A stretch of DNA of 64,000 bases from Rikenellaceae bacterium (GTDB lineage Bacteria; Bacteroidota; Bacteroidia; Bacteroidales; Rikenellaceae), in assembly GCA_015060115.1 (NCBI GenBank), contig SUZB01000001.1, forward strand, positions 62,001-126,000, read 5' to 3'. This document shows positions 59,753 to 64,000 of the stretch, in pieces. The position numbers and the translations under genes were made by a program. Each line of letters begins with the position of its first letter. The first letter of the stretch is position 1. The notes under the pieces were generated by a model. The model had not been told where the DNA came from, did not search any database, and saw only the letters and a list, made by a program, of their open reading frames with translations.

Positions 59753-59840
59753 TTTCTTGTGATAAGGGGTCCACTTCGGCCTCTCAGTCAGAAGCCCGAA
59801 TGAGCAGTACGCCAAGTACAGCCCATCCGGGCTTCTTAGT
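59752..59840. repeat. Family E-like hairpin (only left conserved end present)
   Basis: TTTCTTGTGATAAGGGGTCCACTTCGG...GAAGCCCGAATGAGCAGTACgccaaGTACAGCCCATCCGGGCTTC. Confidence 0.6.
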
Positions 59841-59841
59841 T

Positions 59842-60215
59842 TTTAGTTTTTAGTTGTTAGAGTTGCGCTCGTTCCGAGCGCCAGCTTTCGCAGAGGGGCA
59901 CATGTGGCACAAGGGGTACGAGAGGAGTTAGAGCGTGGCGACTAACCTTAAGGTGGGTAAGACCATTAGGGCTCTCGCTAACCTTACCACCCCATTTACC
60001 CCTTAGACCCCTTTTGCCCCTTGGGGCTTTAGCCCGCAGGCGAAACGCCTGCTTGGTTTTTTTAAGACCATTAGGACTTTAAGACCTTAGGACCTTACGA
60101 GGTCGAGTATCATTTTGTCTTATCGTCTTATCGTCTTATTGGTCCTACTTGTCTTAAAAAACTAACAACTAACAACTAACAACTAACAACTAATAACTAA
60201 TAACTAACAACTCTC
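59842..60215 (-). repeat. Family A fold-back element, copy 12 (core 60096..60111 -) with 9-mer GGGGYACRA fold-back
   Basis: TACGAGGTCGAGTATC; also GAGGGGCACATGTGGCACAAGGGGTACGAGAGG ... CCCCTTAGACCCCTTTTGCCCCTTGGGG. Confidence 0.85.
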
Positions 60216-60227
60216 TTTGCTCTCTTT

Positions 60228-60317
60228 GTCATTCTGAACGAAGTGAAGAATCTCTCGGTTAGTAAGAGCATCAATCATCAACAAAACCTTGAGATCTTTC
60301 GCTACGCTCAAGATGAC
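60228..60317. repeat. Family B fold-back repeat, copy 4
   Basis: GTCATTCTGAACGAAGTGAAGAATCTCTCGGTTAGTAAGAGCATCAATCATCAACAAAACCTTGAGATCTTTCGCTACGCTCAAGATGAC. Confidence 0.9.
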
Positions 60318-60650
60318 ACACTCTAACAACTAACAACTAATAACTAATAACTAATAACTAATAACTAATCTCTAACAACTAATCTCTAACAACTAATAAC
60401 TAACAACTACCAACTCATTTTTTTTGCAAAGCAAAAAAATTACCTTCTTTCCATCTATTTTTCTTGGGCTTTTTGCTGAGATATAGTTTTTTTTGTTTAT
60501 CTTCGCATCGTGAAAGTGTGTCTGCATAAAATAAGGCACCGCTTTTGGAGGTGGTAAAATAATAAAAATCTCTCTCTGGCGTTTGCTTTATGGTGATGCA
60601 CAGCCGAATAGTGAAACAACTTTCTAATTTTTTAATATTAACAAAACATT

Positions 60651-61982
60651 ATGAAAAAGTTTTTTTCTTTGATGATGATCGCAGCTGCTTTTGTTTTTGC
60701 AGCTTGTGGTGAGAATCCTGAGCAGCCCGATGTTCATGCTAAGGGTAGCAAGCTTGCTACTCCCGAGCTTTCAGAGACTCACACCGAGACCTCTATCACC
60801 GTTTCTTGGGGTGCTGTAGAGAATGCTGAGGCTTACATCGTAAACCTTGCAGGTAAGACCTACAACACTGAGGCTTGCGAGTACACTTTCGAGAACCTTA
60901 ACGCTGGTAAGTACACTATCCGTGTAGGTGCTACTGGTACAGGTTACGAGAACTCTGACTTTGCTAAGGTTGATGTTACTCTTACTGGTGCTACTGAGGT
61001 AGATTGGTTTAAGCAGACTTTCACTCTTCCCGAGGAGGAGAATCCCGAGAAAAACATCTATCGTTGCAACACAGCTGACTTCACTTGGAAGGGTACTGGT
61101 GTAGTAGACATTATGTATGGCATCTGGGCAACTGCAGGCCTTGAGGGTGTTGATGATGCTACTATTATCACTAACCTTGAGACTCCTAATGGTATCGACG
61201 CGATTCTTGAGGAGGTAAATGGTGATGGTTTCTATGGCCAGTTTGGTGCAATGCTTTCAGGTTCTACCTCTTACACTCTCTGTGTTCAGGTTACCAACGC
61301 TGAGGGTCTTAAGTTCTTCACTAAGAATGAGGTTACTACCGAGGCAGCAGTACCTTCTGCTGCAGCTAAGGCATGGGCTGGTACTTGGGAGGTAACTTCT
61401 CACAAGCTCTATAGCATCGACCAGCAGGGCGTTGGTACTTATTCAGACAAGGAGGAGAAGTTCACTATCACTATTGAGAACACCATAAACAACCCCAACG
61501 AGGTTTATGTGTACAACTACACTATGCTTGGTGCGGATGCTTGGCCCGCTGTTGCCCAAGTTAGCGACACAGCGCTTTACCTTATGAATGGTGTTTACTT
61601 GAGTACTGCCGAGGACGAATCAATGGACTACTATTGGTTGGGTTGGTATGATTTCGGTGATGGCAAGTTGTCTCCCTCTATCCAATCTATTCCTTTCGCA
61701 GTTGTTGAGATGGGTGAGGATACCACTACCGCTACTTACTACAACGAGTTCAAGCTCTACGACGAGGACCAGAATCCTGTTTCTGTGGTATGCCACGCAG
61801 CTGACATCTTTGGTGTTGGTGGCAACGGTAATATCTTCTTCTTGGGTATTGAGTCATTCCCTGCACACTTCCGTTCAGGTCAGATGGAGTGGGTAAAGGT
61901 TGATGGCGCAGCTTCGGCTAAGGCTCTCAATGTAGAGGCTTTCAACCCTACTGCTTTGCAGTCAAATGTAGTAGTTCGCTAA
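60651..61982 (+). CDS. Lipoprotein with N-terminal fibronectin type III-like domain
   Basis: 443 aa; lipobox FVFAACGE; LATPELSETHTETSITVSWGAVENAEAYIVNLAGKTYNTEACEYTFENLNAGKYTIRVGATGTGYENSDFA. Confidence 0.7.
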   Translation: MKKFFSLMMIAAAFVFAACGENPEQPDVHAKGSKLATPELSETHTETSITVSWGAVENAEAYIVNLAGKTYNTEACEYTFENLNAGKYTIRVGATGTGYENSDFAKVDVTLTGATEVDWFKQTFTLPEEENPEKNIYRCNTADFTWKGTGVVDIMYGIWATAGLEGVDDATIITNLETPNGIDAILEEVNGDGFYGQFGAMLSGSTSYTLCVQVTNAEGLKFFTKNEVTTEAAVPSAAAKAWAGTWEVTSHKLYSIDQQGVGTYSDKEEKFTITIENTINNPNEVYVYNYTMLGADAWPAVAQVSDTALYLMNGVYLSTAEDESMDYYWLGWYDFGDGKLSPSIQSIPFAVVEMGEDTTTATYYNEFKLYDEDQNPVSVVCHAADIFGVGGNGNIFFLGIESFPAHFRSGQMEWVKVDGAASAKALNVEAFNPTALQSNVVVR

Positions 61983-62007
61983 TTGAAGCTACTCATCTGA
62001 TATAGCT

Positions 62008-62042
62008 GTTACCCCGCCTCAAATGAGGTGGGGTAACTTTTT
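62008..62042 (+). terminator. Rho-independent terminator
   Basis: GTTACCCCgCCTCA-aa-TGAGGtGGGGTAACTTTTT. Confidence 0.85.
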
Positions 62043-62131
62043 GTTTGTGCTTGTGGTCAAAAAAAGTGTCGCTTATTTTGTTGTTTTGCGAAATAAGTCG
62101 TACATTTGTAAGTGCAAAAAAATGTGTGATT

Positions 62132-63007
62132 ATGGATTACGCTAAAGAATTAGAGAAGTTTGCCCCGGCGCATAGCGATGCCCAGGTAGCCAAGGAGGTG
62201 GCAAAGATTAAGATGGCCGCCAACCGCAATGGCAACAACGATGTCTACAAATTCTGCTACTCGGCAATCGACCTTACAACACTCTCGTGTACCGATTCTC
62301 AGGAGTCGGTGCAGGCTTTTGTGCGCAAGGCGGTAGACTTTTACGATAAGTACCCCCACATCCCCAATGTGGCATCTATCTGCGTATATCCATCGTTTGT
62401 CGAGACCGTAGGCCTCGAGATTGACGGCACACCTATGCGCATCACCAGTGTGGCAGGCGCATTCCCCGCATCACAGAGCTTTATCGAGGTTAAGGCCTTG
62501 GAGGTGGCTATGGCCATCGAGAGTGGTGCCGACGAGATAGATATAGTGCTCAACCCTGGTCTTATGCTTTCGGGGCGCGAGGCTGAGGCAGCCAGCGAGG
62601 TGGAGCTTCTCAGAGAGGAGGCCAAGGATGTTGTGCTTAAGGTTATCATCGAGTCGGGCGCACTTAAGACACCTGAGCTTATCCGCCGTGCATCGCTTGT
62701 GTCGATGTTTGCAGGTGCCGACTTTATCAAGACCTCGACAGGCAAGATTGATGTTGCGGCAACTCCTGAGGCGGCATTTGTTATGTGCCACGCCATTAAG
62801 GACTATTACAACCTCACTGGTCGCAAGGTAGGCTTCAAGGCAGCGGGTGGCGTCAAGACTCCCGACGATGCTGCACTCTACTACACGATTGTCGAGGAGG
62901 TCTTGGGCGAGGAGTGGCTCACCACCGATCTCTTCCGTATTGGAGCATCGTCAGCAGCGAATAATCTTATATCGGCGATTGAGGATAAGGATATCAAATA
63001 CTTCTAA
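62132..63007 (+). CDS. deoC: Deoxyribose-phosphate aldolase
   Basis: VASICVYPSFVETV; GADEIDIVLNPGLMLSG; LKVIIESGALKTPELIRRAS; DFIKTSTGKIDVAATPEA; KAAGGVKT. Confidence 0.96.
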   Translation: MDYAKELEKFAPAHSDAQVAKEVAKIKMAANRNGNNDVYKFCYSAIDLTTLSCTDSQESVQAFVRKAVDFYDKYPHIPNVASICVYPSFVETVGLEIDGTPMRITSVAGAFPASQSFIEVKALEVAMAIESGADEIDIVLNPGLMLSGREAEAASEVELLREEAKDVVLKVIIESGALKTPELIRRASLVSMFAGADFIKTSTGKIDVAATPEAAFVMCHAIKDYYNLTGRKVGFKAAGGVKTPDDAALYYTIVEEVLGEEWLTTDLFRIGASSAANNLISAIEDKDIKYF

Positions 63008-63134
63008 TTTCTTGTGATAAGGGGCATCCTTCGAACTATCCCAAAAGTAATCCCCCAAGGGCTGTACTAAGGTGTACTATCCCTTGGGGGATTCTTTTGC
63101 GATAATCCAAATTAAGCCCCTTCTGACAAGAAAT
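63008..63134. repeat. Family E long imperfect palindrome
   Basis: TTTCTTGTGATAAGGGGCATCC...AATCCCCCAAGGGCTGTACTaaggtGTACTATCCCTTGGGGGATT...AAGCCCCTTCTGACAAGAAA. Confidence 0.8.
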
Positions 63135-63161
63135 TGGCTGTGTGCTGACTGGATGCAGGTT

Positions 63162-63272
63162 TATAAGGGAGTTTAGAGAGTTTAAGGAGTGTAGTGAGGT
63201 TAGGGATAAATGTTGGTAGTGCTCTTCCCTAACTTCTCTAAATTCCCTAATTTCACTAAACTCTCTTTATTA
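63162..63272. repeat. 9-bp-period fold-back
   Basis: (GGGAGTTTA GAGAGTTTA AGGAGTGTA GTGAGGTTA GGGATAAAT) ... (CCCTAACTT CTCTAAATT CCCTAATTT CACTAAACT CTC). Confidence 0.75.
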
Positions 63273-63274
63273 TT

Positions 63275-63435
63275 GCGCCTCTTTAGCCCGCAGGCGAAAC
63301 GCCTGCTTTGTTTTTTAGGACCATTAGGACTTTAGGACCTTAAGACCATTACGAGGTCGAGTATCATTTTGTCTTATCGTCTTATTGTCTTATTGGTCCT
63401 ACTTGTCTTAAACAACTAACAACTAATCTCTAACA
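63275..63435 (-). repeat. Family A fold-back element, copy 13 (core 63350..63365 -)
   Basis: TACGAGGTCGAGTATC. Confidence 0.85.
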
Positions 63436-63453
63436 ACTCTCTTTGCTCTCTTT

Positions 63454-63543
63454 GTCATTCTGAACGAAGTGAAGAATCTCTCGGTTAGTAAGAGCATCAA
63501 TCATCAACAAAACCTTGAGATCTTTCGCTACGCTCAAGATGAC
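63454..63543. repeat. Family B fold-back repeat, copy 5 (identical to copy 4 over its length)
   Basis: Same 90-bp string as 60228..60317. Confidence 0.9.
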
Positions 63544-63592
63544 ACACTCTAACAACTAACAACTAAACTCTAACAACTATTATATTAAAACA

Positions 63593-63620
63593 CTAAAGGC
63601 GACCGATTGGTCGCCTTTAG
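63593..63620 (-). terminator. Hairpin terminator for DUF4295/rpmG operon
   Basis: CTAAAGGCGACC-gatt-GGTCGCCTTTAG. Confidence 0.7.
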
Positions 63621-63651
63621 TATTAGCACCCTTGCGGGCAACTAATCCAAA

Positions 63652-63810
63652 TTATTTCTGAGCGAAGAATGCCTTGATCTCCTCCTCATCCAAGATGTTC
63701 TGTGACTGGAAAACATAAGCGCCAGTCTTCTCTGACTTAACCATCTTGATACACTTAGTGTACTTCTTGGCAGTACCCGTCTTAAGGGTTGCAACTACTT
63801 TCTTTGCCAT
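63652..63810 (-). CDS. DUF4295 family small protein
   Basis: Reverse complement: MAKKVVATLKTGTAKKYTKCIKMVKSEKTGAYVFQSQNILDEEEIKAFFAQK*; adjacent to L33. Confidence 0.88.
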   Translation of the reverse strand: MAKKVVATLKTGTAKKYTKCIKMVKSEKTGAYVFQSQNILDEEEIKAFFAQK

Positions 63811-63831
63811 ACTTTCCTGCTGTCGTTAAAA

Positions 63832-64000
63832 TTACTTAATCTCGCGGTGAACTGTTACTCGCTTCAAGTAAGGATTGTACTTCTTACGCTCCAAACGGTC
63901 GGGAGTATTCTTCTTATTCTTAGTGGTGATGTAGCGTGACATACCTGCTACGCCGCTCTCCTTCTGCTCGGTGCACTCAAGGATCACCTGCACTCTGTTA
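63832..64000 (-). CDS. rpmG: 50S ribosomal protein L33 (partial, N-terminus outside window)
   Basis: Reverse complement: [55 protein letters not shown]. Confidence 0.92.
   Translation of the reverse strand, partial: NRVQVILECTEQKESGVAGMSRYITTKNKKNTPDRLERKKYNPYLKRVTVHREIK

Overview
This is a 64 kb chromosomal window from a Bacteroidales-type genome (Alistipes/Rikenellaceae-like by gene content and TTTG/TAnnTTTG promoters; the taxonomy is inference). Most of it is ordinary core gene content: valS (partial), OPT transporter, pepT, nadE, ssb, lpxK, ispD, a biotin carboxyl-carrier/carboxyltransferase protein, M64 and M23 peptidases, ubiA, lepA, tRNA-Gly, a GH29 fucosidase, secDF, coaE-folP-lolD-trmN6, radA, rseP, dxr, a TPP-riboswitch-controlled thiamine operon with a THI4-type thiazole synthase, dsbD, apbE, rpsO, pnp, deoC, and DUF4295-rpmG (partial). 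The unusual content is mainly non-coding. (1) An AT-rich island at about 22.7-25.8 kb holds a lone S41-peptidase-like gene. It is bracketed on both sides by arrays of a 20-bp palindromic motif (GGGTGTTAAAAATARTACCC) at quantised spacings of about 36/47/58 bp, and the interspacer sequences are shared between the two arrays. The array is followed directly by a small HTH gene. (2) At least 13 copies of an intergenic fold-back element are built from complementary short-period arrays (7-mer TTAGTTR, 8-mer TAAGACGA/GGTCTTAA) around a 16-bp core GATACCCGACCTCGTA; core orientation switches across the window. Related 9-mer fold-backs also occur. (3) A family of about 125-bp hairpins keeps its ends and centre while its arms differ but remain self-complementary. 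(4) One protein carries three tandem biotinyl domains. All calls are from reading the sequence and the supplied ORFs; no database search was run.
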